Source: Bacteroidaceae bacterium (GTDB taxonomy: Bacteria > Bacteroidota > Bacteroidia > Bacteroidales > Bacteroidaceae). From it: a DNA stretch of 5,085 nucleotides. Position 1 is the first letter of the stretch. Each line of letters begins with the position of its first letter. Of the stretch, positions 1-5,085 are shown piece by piece. Both the position numbers and the translations under genes were made by a program. The stretch is from positions 1-5,085 of the forward strand of contig JAQWAN010000163.1 in NCBI GenBank assembly GCA_028707655.1, read 5' to 3'. Under the pieces are notes generated by a model that saw only the letters and a program-made list of their open reading frames with translations, ran no database searches and had not been told where the DNA came from.

Positions 1-250
1 AGAACAGGTACAAGAGGAGGTACATCGATATGCTATTGCTTTCCATAAGGAAAAACGTAGTAAAAGACAAATTGCCTCGCAACTAGATAGTATTAAGGGA
101 ATCGGAGAAAAAACCAAAGAGACGCTATTGAAAGAGTTTAAAAGCGTAAAGCGTATTAAGGAGGTGCCTATAGATCAACTGGAATTGACCATTGGCAAAG
201 CAAAAGCAAAACTTGTATGGGATAATTTACAGGCAGAAGAAAATAAATAA
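1..250 (+). CDS. uvrC: UvrC, excinuclease ABC subunit C (3' end only)
   Basis: Partial gene: the first complete codon starts at base 2, giving 82 residues and a TAA stop at 248-250. UvrC makes the dual incisions around DNA lesions in nucleotide excision repair, acting with UvrA and UvrB in the cytoplasm. The fragment opens with EEVHRYAIAFHK, which matches the end of the UvrC RNase H-like endonuclease domain. The His at bases 23-25 corresponds to the catalytic His of the family's Asp-Asp-His triad. Next comes the tandem helix-hairpin-helix DNA-binding domain: the first hairpin contains IKGIGEKTKETLL, the second contains TIGKAKAKLVWDNL. The protein ends in a short acidic/lysine tail, so the C-terminus looks intact. 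The rest of the gene lies upstream of the window. It is co-directional with dtd, but the 93-bp gap and a promoter element before dtd mean that sharing a transcript is possible, not shown. The identification is firm from the motif order. Confidence 0.95.
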   Translation, partial: EQVQEEVHRYAIAFHKEKRSKRQIASQLDSIKGIGEKTKETLLKEFKSVKRIKEVPIDQLELTIGKAKAKLVWDNLQAEENK

Positions 251-279
251 CAGGCAGTTAAATAGAGATTTACTCCTAT

Positions 280-302
280 AAAAAAAAGGAAAAAAGGAAA
301 AG
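280..302 (+). other. Purine-only A-rich tract upstream of dtd
   Basis: This is a 23-base run containing only A and G, with A-runs separated by two GG pairs, in the uvrC-dtd gap. It sits where a -33 element would be expected for the -7 element at 319-326, and no TTG or TTTG is present there. A-tracts upstream of a promoter can bend DNA or contact the RNA polymerase alpha subunit, so it may stand in for the missing -33 box; that is inference. It has no dyad symmetry, so it is not an intrinsic terminator for uvrC. Confidence 0.4.
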
Positions 303-318
303 TATTAAAGTAAATTAC

Positions 319-326
319 TAACTTTG
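319..326 (+). promoter_or_regulatory. Bacteroidota-type -7 promoter element for dtd operon
   Basis: TAACTTTG is a perfect match to the TAnnTTTG -7 consensus recognised by the Bacteroidota primary sigma factor. It lies 17 bases before the dtd ATG, so transcription would start around 331-335 and leave a leader of only about ten bases. No -33 TTTG is present at the expected distance; a purine tract fills that place. The element is embedded in a short dyad (ATTAC at 314-318, GTAAT at 326-330). It would drive dtd, the MazG-like gene and deoC separately from uvrC. Confidence 0.5.
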
Positions 327-343
327 TAATAGAATATTAGACA

Positions 344-796
344 ATGAGAACGCTACTACAACGAGTTACACAATCGACAGTTACCATAAATGGAAAGGAT
401 AAGTCGTCTATTCAAAAGGGACTATTGGTACTCGTAGGTATTGAAGATAGAGACACGGAGGAAGATATCCATTGGCTGTGTAGAAAGATTGTAAATATAC
501 GCCTATTTGATGACGAGAATGGCGTTATGAATCGCTCAGTAAAAGAGGTAGAGGGGGAACTACTTGTTATCAGTCAGTTCACCCTACAAGCATCTACAAA
601 GAGAGGAAATAGGCCCTCGTATATCAAGGCGGCAAAACAAACTGTTTCTGAACCACTCTACCACTTGTTTTGTCAACAAATGGAAAAGGAATTGGGAAAA
701 ACAATACAAACAGGAGAGTTTGGAGCAGACATGAAGGTTTCACTTGTAAATGACGGTCCGGTTACCATTTTCATGGACTCTAAAACAAAAGAATAA
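344..796 (+). CDS. dtd: D-aminoacyl-tRNA deacylase (DTD)
   Basis: The 150-residue product is the normal full length for DTD. The enzyme hydrolyses D-aminoacyl-tRNAs, classically D-Tyr-tRNA, and also Gly-tRNA(Ala) in characterised members. It acts as a cytoplasmic homodimer and keeps D-residues out of proteins. Both signature motifs are present: SQFTLQA at residues 77-83, and NDGPVT at 136-141, whose Gly138-Pro139 is the cross-subunit Gly-cisPro pair that selects chirality. GEFGADMKV at 124-132 and the N-terminal MRTLLQRV strand also fit. No Shine-Dalgarno is visible before the ATG, as usual in this phylum, but the family N-terminus begins exactly at this Met. A perfect -7 element lies 17 bases upstream. 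The stop codon TAATG shares one base with the next gene's start, which favours co-expression and translational coupling. Nothing is broken or unusual. Confidence 0.96.
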   Translation: MRTLLQRVTQSTVTINGKDKSSIQKGLLVLVGIEDRDTEEDIHWLCRKIVNIRLFDDENGVMNRSVKEVEGELLVISQFTLQASTKRGNRPSYIKAAKQTVSEPLYHLFCQQMEKELGKTIQTGEFGADMKVSLVNDGPVTIFMDSKTKE

Positions 797-1119
797 TGAC
801 GATAGAAGAGGCACAAGAAAGGGTAGATAATTGGATTAAAACCTACGGTGTACGCTATTTTAACGAGCTCACTAACATGACCATCTTAACAGAAGAGGTG
901 GGAGAATTGGCCCGCGTGATGGCACGAAAATATGGTGAACAATCCTTTAAAGAGGGAGAAAAAGAGAACCTTTCTGAAGAGATGGCCGACGTGCTCTGGG
1001 TACTTCTCTGTTTAGCAAATCAAACAGATATAAACCTTACCGATGCATTGGAACAGAGCTTTGAGAAAAAGACGCAACGGGATAAAGATAGACATCATAA
1101 TAACATAAAACTAAAATAG
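796..1119 (+). CDS. MazG-like nucleotide pyrophosphohydrolase
   Basis: This is a 107-residue, single-domain all-alpha NTP pyrophosphohydrolase of the MazG/dUTPase superfamily. Such enzymes cleave (d)NTPs to (d)NMP and pyrophosphate with Mg2+, often to clear non-canonical or excess nucleotides. The metal-binding pattern EExxE...ExxD is visible: Glu33, Glu34 and Glu37 in EEVGE, and Glu62 and Asp65 in EEMAD, with 24 residues between Glu37 and Glu62. The product is a short form with one domain, unlike the two-domain E. coli MazG, and ends in a basic KKTQRDKDRHH tail. The ATG overlaps the dtd stop by one base, and deoC starts one base after the TAG, so it is the middle gene of a tight operon. Substrate cannot be read from sequence. 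Neighbouring deoC and uvrC make a nucleotide-housekeeping role plausible. It is not linked to a mazEF toxin-antitoxin pair here. Confidence 0.88.
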   Translation: MTIEEAQERVDNWIKTYGVRYFNELTNMTILTEEVGELARVMARKYGEQSFKEGEKENLSEEMADVLWVLLCLANQTDINLTDALEQSFEKKTQRDKDRHHNNIKLK

Positions 1120-1120
1120 A

Positions 1121-2017
1121 ATGGAAAAAAAAGAAGAAAACAAGTATCTTGCTACCCTATCCAAATACCATACTGCGATTACTGACCAAGAAATCGAAGA
1201 GAAAGTAGCAGAATTAGTGGCGAACAAAGTAGCAGCTAACGACAATGTAGAGGTGAAAAAATTTCTGTTTAACTGTATTGACTTAACAACACTAAACAGT
1301 GACGATACAGAGGAGCATGTAATGAAATTTACGGAGAAAGTAAATGAATTTGAAACGAAATTTCCGGAACTTAAAAATGTAGCTGCTATCTGTGTATTCC
1401 CTAATATGGTAGAAACAGTTAGAAATACGCTTGAAGTAGACGAGGTGAATATTGCTGCTGTATCTGCAGGATTCCCTACCTCACAGACTTTTATTGAGGT
1501 GAAAGTGGCTGAAACAGGAATGGCTATCATGGATGGTGCCGATGAAATTGATATCGTTATCTCTATTGGTCGCTTCTTAAGCGAAGATTACCAAACCATG
1601 TGTGATGAGATTCAAGAACTAAAAGAGGTATGTAAAGGAAAACATATGAAGGTTATCTTGGAAACCGGTGCATTAAAAAGCATGAGCAACATCAAAAAGG
1701 CGGCTATTCTTGCCATCTACTCGGGTGCTGACTTTATTAAAACATCGACTGGTAAGCTTAAACCAGCAGCTACTCCAGAGGCTGCATATGCGATGTGTGA
1801 GGCTATTAAAGAGTATTATGATAAGACTGGTAACAAAATTGGTTTCAAACCAGCAGGTGGACTTAACACAGTGCATGACGCATTGGTATACTACACTATT
1901 GTTAAGGAAGTTTTAGGCGAGGAATGGTTGAACAATGAGCTGTTCCGCTTAGGTACGAGCCGTTTGGCAAATATCTTGCTATCGGATATTCAAGAAAAAG
2001 AGATTAAGTTCTTCTAA
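1121..2017 (+). CDS. deoC: Deoxyribose-phosphate aldolase
   Basis: The 298-residue class I aldolase (TIM barrel) cleaves 2-deoxyribose 5-phosphate to glyceraldehyde 3-phosphate and acetaldehyde in deoxynucleoside catabolism. Family landmarks appear in order: CIDLTTL at 52-58, CVFPNMV at 91-97, GADEIDIV at 139-146 with Asp144 matching E. coli Asp102, and GADFIKTSTGK at 202-212 with Schiff-base Lys207. GFKPAGG at 241-247 carries Lys243 (E. coli Lys201), and the phosphate-site loop LGTSR is at 277-281. Compared with the roughly 259-residue E. coli enzyme it has about 38 extra, charged N-terminal residues before the barrel. It also lacks a tail ending in Tyr; the last residues are Phe-Phe. A run of eight A (1125-1132) covers codons 2-4. 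The ATG one base after the preceding TAG is the only start giving operon-like spacing; a later start would shorten the N-terminal extension. It is the last gene of the cluster and is followed by a strong terminator. Confidence 0.95.
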   Translation: MEKKEENKYLATLSKYHTAITDQEIEEKVAELVANKVAANDNVEVKKFLFNCIDLTTLNSDDTEEHVMKFTEKVNEFETKFPELKNVAAICVFPNMVETVRNTLEVDEVNIAAVSAGFPTSQTFIEVKVAETGMAIMDGADEIDIVISIGRFLSEDYQTMCDEIQELKEVCKGKHMKVILETGALKSMSNIKKAAILAIYSGADFIKTSTGKLKPAATPEAAYAMCEAIKEYYDKTGNKIGFKPAGGLNTVHDALVYYTIVKEVLGEEWLNNELFRLGTSRLANILLSDIQEKEIKFF

Positions 2018-2032
2018 TCTAAACCCCAAACA

Positions 2033-2066
2033 AAAAGAGGAGATACCCTAGGGTGTCTCCTCTTTT
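2033..2066. terminator. Probable bidirectional intrinsic terminator between deoC and the prenyl synthase gene
   Basis: A near-perfect inverted repeat pairs 2033-2048 with 2051-2066, with one T/G wobble (2044/2055). The centre is CCCTAGGG, so the real loop is probably CTAG. On the plus strand the stem ends in TCTTTTG followed by a T-rich stretch, right for ending the deoC transcript 16 bases after its stop. On the minus strand the stem's other side gives CTTTTTGTTTG, a T-rich tail for the convergent prenyl synthase transcript, whose stop is at 2087-2089. One hairpin thus serves both genes. Confidence 0.85.
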
Positions 2067-2086
2067 GTTATATTAAGTGAACGTAC

Positions 2087-3061
2087 TTATTTGGTACGGT
2101 TCATTAAGAAGTCTAAATAAAGCGATAGAGAATCGCGTAAGGCCGTATCTTCAATACCCTCTAAATAGCTACATGCCTTTTCCTTATAGGCGTTCAACAC
2201 CTCATTGGCATAGGCTATACCCCCCTGCTCTTTGGCTAAAGCAATAAGAACGGTAACATCCTCTTTAGTGGAGGTACCTTTTAGAACACGAACAGCCAAA
2301 TCGTTATATACAGGGTTATTTAATTTTTGCAATACGTGGATAATGGGAAGTGTCAACTTACGATCTAACATATCACTTCCGGTGGGTTTACCTAAATCTG
2401 AAGAGGTATAATAATCGAATATATCATCTTTTATCTGAAAACAAACTCCTATAGAATCACCAAAAGCATAGGCTTTCTCTGCCTCCTCAAGTGTACCACC
2501 AGCAGATAAAACAGCTGCTTTTGCACTGGCAGAAAAGAGGGATGCCGTTTTCTTACGGATAATATGAAAATAGGTCTCTTCGGATACAATGCTATCGGAT
2601 AGCGTGGCCAACTGCCACAGCTCACCCTCCGAGAGGTCACGCCCTATCTGACTAAGGATGGATACGATACGAGGGTCATACGTTAAGCTGGAATGATATA
2701 ATGCGGTAGCTAACAAGAAATCGCCGGTTAACACCGCTACTTTATTTCCAAAAACGGAATTTAGAGAGGGATGTCCTCTACGTAAATCACTAAAATCGAC
2801 CACATCATCGTGAACAAGACTAGCGGTATGAAGTAACTCAAAAGCTACTGCTGCGTGATAAGTGACGGGTGTTACGGTATGCGTAGACTTTGCTAGTAGA
2901 AGCATCAACATAGGACGCATCATTTTGCCATGTTGCTCTTTTACTAAAGATAACGTATGCTCTAACAAATAATTATCACTGGATAAAACGTCATTAAACA
3001 AAGTGGTAAAACGATCTAACTCAACTTGTATTGGTAAACGTATGGTTGAGAGTATACTCAT
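2087..3061 (-). CDS. Polyprenyl (long-chain trans-isoprenyl) diphosphate synthase
   Basis: The 324-residue protein has the normal length for the IspB/octaprenyl diphosphate synthase family. It extends an allylic diphosphate with isopentenyl diphosphate units. In this phylum the likely use is the menaquinone side chain, by pathway inference. Visible motifs are GKMMRP at 45-50 and the first Asp-rich motif DDVVD at 85-89 followed by RRGHPS. KTASLF is at 171-176, and the second Asp-rich motif is KDDIFD at 211-216 within FQIKDDIFDYY. Small residues (Ala80, Ser81) lie four to five positions before the first motif, where short-chain synthases carry bulky aromatic ones; this favours a long product, but the exact chain length cannot be read. 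The ATG at 3059-3061 yields the family-like N-terminus ILSTIRLPIQVEL. The gene is convergent with deoC (shared terminator) and divergent from polA (91-bp shared promoter region). It resembles E. coli ispB, but the symbol is withheld because chain length is unknown. Confidence 0.93.
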   Translation of the reverse strand: MSILSTIRLPIQVELDRFTTLFNDVLSSDNYLLEHTLSLVKEQHGKMMRPMLMLLLAKSTHTVTPVTYHAAVAFELLHTASLVHDDVVDFSDLRRGHPSLNSVFGNKVAVLTGDFLLATALYHSSLTYDPRIVSILSQIGRDLSEGELWQLATLSDSIVSEETYFHIIRKKTASLFSASAKAAVLSAGGTLEEAEKAYAFGDSIGVCFQIKDDIFDYYTSSDLGKPTGSDMLDRKLTLPIIHVLQKLNNPVYNDLAVRVLKGTSTKEDVTVLIALAKEQGGIAYANEVLNAYKEKACSYLEGIEDTALRDSLSLYLDFLMNRTK

Positions 3062-3080
3062 GGATGAATGGTTTAAGCTA

Positions 3081-3088
3081 CAAAAATA
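3081..3088 (-). promoter_or_regulatory. -7 promoter element for the prenyl synthase gene (proximal)
   Basis: Read on the minus strand this is TATTTTTG, a perfect TAnnTTTG match, 19 bases upstream of the prenyl synthase ATG. The start point would lie around 3070-3075, giving a short leader. No TTTG is seen at the usual -33 distance. AT-rich DNA makes such matches easier by chance, so support comes mainly from position. Confidence 0.45.
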
Positions 3089-3099
3089 ATAATAAAAGA

Positions 3100-3127
3100 T
3101 TGAATAGCATATTTTTTTGTACTTTTA
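3100..3127 (+). promoter_or_regulatory. Candidate polA promoter (TTG - 17 bp - TACTTTTA)
   Basis: A TTG at 3100-3102 is followed after 17 bases by TACTTTTA (3120-3127), which matches TAnnTTTG except for A in place of the final G. Spacing fits the Bacteroidota -33/-7 arrangement. The expected start point is about 3133-3140, leaving a leader of roughly 15-20 bases before the polA ATG. It is the only candidate in the window with both boxes. Confidence 0.5.
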
Positions 3128-3131
3128 CAAA

Positions 3132-3139
3132 CAAAAATA
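3132..3139 (-). promoter_or_regulatory. Second -7-like element for the prenyl synthase gene (distal)
   Basis: This is a second exact TATTTTTG on the minus strand, 51 bp from the first, and both copies lie inside the 10-bp direct repeat ACAAAAATAA (3080-3089 and 3131-3140). If used, transcription would start near 3121-3127, overlapping the polA -7 element. No -33 partner is visible, and its upstream side would lie inside the polA coding start. It could equally be a chance AT-rich match. Confidence 0.25.
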
Positions 3140-3152
3140 AAGATATTTAGTT

Positions 3153-5085
3153 ATGGAGAAATTATTCTTACTCGACGCATACGCCTTAATATATAGAGCT
3201 TACTACGGATTTATAAGAAATCCACGCATGAATTCAAAGGGAGAAAACACCTCAGCCATTTTTGGTTTTGTCAATACGTTGGAGGATGTTTTCAACCGAG
3301 AACACCCTACACATATCGCAATTGCCTTTGACCCTGCAGGAAAAACATTTAGACACGATGTGTATAAACCCTATAAAGCGCAAAGAGAGGAAACACCAGA
3401 GGATATCAGAAGATCCATTCCTATTATCAAGGAGATTATTGCAGCGTATAATATTCCGGTTTTTGAGGTGAGTGGATACGAGGCGGATGATGTGATTGGT
3501 ACAATTGCAACAAGAGCAGCAGAACAGAAAATAGAAACGGTGATGATGACACCGGATAAGGATTATGCACAACTAGTTGGTGAATATGTAAAGATGTATA
3601 AACCCAAAAACGGAAATAAACCTGCAGAGCTCTTAGGCGTAGAGGAGGTTAAAGAAAAATTCCAGGTTAATACCCCACTTCAAGTAATTGACTTGCTTGG
3701 GCTAATGGGAGATGCAGCGGATAACATTCCAGGTTGTCCGGGCGTAGGACCAAAAACGGCACAAAAACTGATTGCGGAATTTGGTTCAATAGAGGGGATT
3801 CTAGAAAACACGGAAAAATTAAAAGGGGCAGTAAAAAAGAAGATTGAAGAAAATAAAGAGGAAATACGTTTTTCAAAATTCTTAGCAACCATTAAACTGG
3901 ATGTACCAATGGAAATCCATTTTGATGATTTGAAACGAAAAGAGATCAACAAAGAAAAACTGACACAACTATTTAATCAACTTGAATTTAAGACTTTCCT
4001 TACCAGAATTATTGGAGAGGAGAAAAAGGTGAAAGAAAATCAACCGGTTGAAGCCGATCTCTTTAGCGTATTTGCCGACGAGGATAAGGGAGAAGATGAA
4101 AATCAAAATCTCAGGACCTTAAAAGAGTCGTTATACAGCTACCATATCATTGATAATCAGGAGGAAAGAGCTATTTTATTAAAAAAATTATTGTCGAAAA
4201 AAAATGTTTGTATAGACACACAAACAACGAGTACAGAGGCAATGACGGCAAAATTGGTAGGTATCAGCTTTTGCTTCACGGAAAATGAGGCTTACTATGT
4301 ACCAATACCAGATAGCCTCGAGGAAACGAGCAAAATAGTAAAGGAGCTGTCTCCCTTCTTTGAAAAAGAAAATATTGTTAAAGTTAGTCAAAATATGAAA
4401 AACGACCTTATTGTCTTATCTAATCATGGTGCAACCATTAGGGGCCAACTATTCGACACCACAGTGGCCCACTATATTCTTCAACCGGAACTAAATCACA
4501 ACTTAAACTATTTAGCTGAAATCTATCTTAACTACCAAACCATAAAAATAGAGGAACTAATAGGCGCAAAAGGAAAAGAGCAAAAAACAATAGCACAACT
4601 GCCGGCAGATGCTATATATGAATATGCTTGCGAAAAAGCAGACATCACCTTTCAATTAAAAACGTGCCTAGAAAAACAACTAAAGAAAGAAAAAGACGAA
4701 GCTCTATTTAATACCATTGAAATGCCATTAGTAAGTGTGCTAGCAACAATGGAGAGAAATGGGGTTTGCCTCGATACCCAAGCACTGAAAAAAACCTCGA
4801 TAGATTTTACCAATCAACTTATTGCGCTCGAAAAAGAGATTACAGAAATGGCTGGGATGAGCTTTAATATCTCCTCGCCTAAACAGGTTGGAGAGGTGCT
4901 GTTTGATAAACTTAAACTGTCAGAAAAAGCAAAGAAAACAAAATCGGGACAATACTCTACTTCCGAAGAAATACTAATGAAGTTAGAGGGAAAGCATGCC
5001 ATCATCTCCAAGATACTAGAATATAGAGGTATTAAAAAATTATTGAATACCTATGTGGATGCACTCCCCCAACTAATAAACCCTG
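3153..5085 (+). CDS. polA: DNA polymerase I (3' end beyond window)
   Basis: 644 codons are present of roughly 920-950 expected. PolA removes RNA primers and fills gaps in lagging-strand synthesis and excision repair. Residues about 1-290 form the 5' nuclease. All its acidic metal ligands are visible: Asp8, Asp60, Glu110, Asp112, Asp113, Asp135, Asp137, Asp187 and Asp190. A helix-hairpin-helix (PGCPGVGPKTAQKL) follows at 193-206. An acidic linker (about 291-325) leads to the 3'-5' exonuclease domain (about 326-515). Exo I reads IDTQTT, with Asp355 kept but Gln357 replacing Glu. Exo II (QNMKND) keeps Asp418. Exo III reads YACEKAD, with Lys495 replacing the catalytic Asp. Proofreading is therefore probably lost although the domain is full length. 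The polymerase domain starts near 520 (EMPLVSVLATMERNGV). The KTKSGQYSTSEE element (595-606) and EYRGIKKLLNTY (623-634) mark the thumb; the catalytic palm lies outside. The start gives the family N-terminus LFLLDAYALIYRAYY; no Shine-Dalgarno is seen. Confidence 0.97.
   Translation, partial: MEKLFLLDAYALIYRAYYGFIRNPRMNSKGENTSAIFGFVNTLEDVFNREHPTHIAIAFDPAGKTFRHDVYKPYKAQREETPEDIRRSIPIIKEIIAAYNIPVFEVSGYEADDVIGTIATRAAEQKIETVMMTPDKDYAQLVGEYVKMYKPKNGNKPAELLGVEEVKEKFQVNTPLQVIDLLGLMGDAADNIPGCPGVGPKTAQKLIAEFGSIEGILENTEKLKGAVKKKIEENKEEIRFSKFLATIKLDVPMEIHFDDLKRKEINKEKLTQLFNQLEFKTFLTRIIGEEKKVKENQPVEADLFSVFADEDKGEDENQNLRTLKESLYSYHIIDNQEERAILLKKLLSKKNVCIDTQTTSTEAMTAKLVGISFCFTENEAYYVPIPDSLEETSKIVKELSPFFEKENIVKVSQNMKNDLIVLSNHGATIRGQLFDTTVAHYILQPELNHNLNYLAEIYLNYQTIKIEELIGAKGKEQKTIAQLPADAIYEYACEKADITFQLKTCLEKQLKKEKDEALFNTIEMPLVSVLATMERNGVCLDTQALKKTSIDFTNQLIALEKEITEMAGMSFNISSPKQVGEVLFDKLKLSEKAKKTKSGQYSTSEEILMKLEGKHAIISKILEYRGIKKLLNTYVDALPQLINP

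Noticed and set aside
251..343. Intrinsic terminator for uvrC in the uvrC-dtd gap
   Set aside because: No G/C-containing stem followed by a T-run exists in this gap. The only dyad is the weak five-base ATTAC/GTAAT pair around the -7 element.
796..1119. MazG-like gene as part of a toxin-antitoxin or phage-defence module
   Set aside because: No toxin, antitoxin or defence gene is adjacent. The neighbours are housekeeping genes, and the gene is embedded between dtd and deoC with one-base junctions.
1111..1530. 139-codon open frame antisense to the start of deoC
   Set aside because: The translation is Ser/Thr/Phe-rich, with low-complexity composition typical of the reverse strand of an AT-rich gene. 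It has no motif, and deoC on the other strand has clear catalytic motifs.
3252..3572. 106-codon open frame antisense to the polA 5' nuclease region
   Set aside because: The Cys/His/Arg-rich translation has no recognisable domain and mirrors a strongly conserved plus-strand domain; it is a shadow frame.
3680..3952. Antisense open frames (also 3667-3888) opposite the PolA helix-hairpin-helix region
   Set aside because: The two frames overlap each other on the same strand and show no motif, promoter or start context. The plus-strand PolA reading explains the DNA.
4197..4204. Run of eight A just before the PolA Exo I motif, a possible slippage or phase-variation site
   Set aside because: The polA frame continues intact through it, and such runs are expected from Lys/Asn codons in this AT-rich DNA. 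The similar run at the deoC start (1125-1132) is judged the same way. There is no out-of-frame product of interest.

Overview
The window looks like a chromosomal housekeeping segment from a member of the Bacteroidota, most likely the order Bacteroidales. Three things point there. The proteins read like Bacteroides/Porphyromonas-type family members, for example the PolA N-terminus and the long DeoC. Clear Shine-Dalgarno sequences are missing before the start codons. Several intergenic stretches carry the Bacteroidota -7 promoter element TAnnTTTG. Genus cannot be fixed from this sequence. The DNA is AT-rich with uniform codon use, and I see no mobile element, CRISPR array, tRNA, rRNA or other sign of horizontal transfer.

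Layout. Bases 1-250 are the 3' end of uvrC (+). After a 93-bp A/purine-rich gap with a perfect -7 element comes a tight three-gene (+) cluster. It holds dtd (344-796), a MazG-type nucleotide pyrophosphohydrolase (796-1119, sharing one base with dtd) and deoC (1121-2017, one base after the previous stop). A strong, probably bidirectional terminator hairpin (2033-2066) separates deoC from the convergent polyprenyl diphosphate synthase gene (2087-3061, -). A 91-bp divergent promoter region (3062-3152) then leads into polA (3153 to the window edge, +). polA is cut off in the thumb region of the polymerase domain, after 644 codons.

Function. The (+) cluster has a quality-control and salvage character: UvrC excises damaged DNA, Dtd removes D-amino acids from tRNA, the MazG-like enzyme probably hydrolyses (d)NTPs, and DeoC recycles deoxyribose 5-phosphate into central metabolism. 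The prenyl synthase probably makes the isoprenoid side chain of menaquinone. PolA serves Okazaki-fragment maturation and repair synthesis.

The most interesting observation is in PolA. The 5' nuclease active site is complete. The 3'-5' proofreading domain is present at full length, but two of its four DEDD catalytic carboxylates are replaced: Glu to Gln in the Exo I motif and Asp to Lys in the Exo III motif. This suggests a polymerase I that has lost proofreading but kept the domain fold. I found no evidence of a wholly new multi-gene system here.
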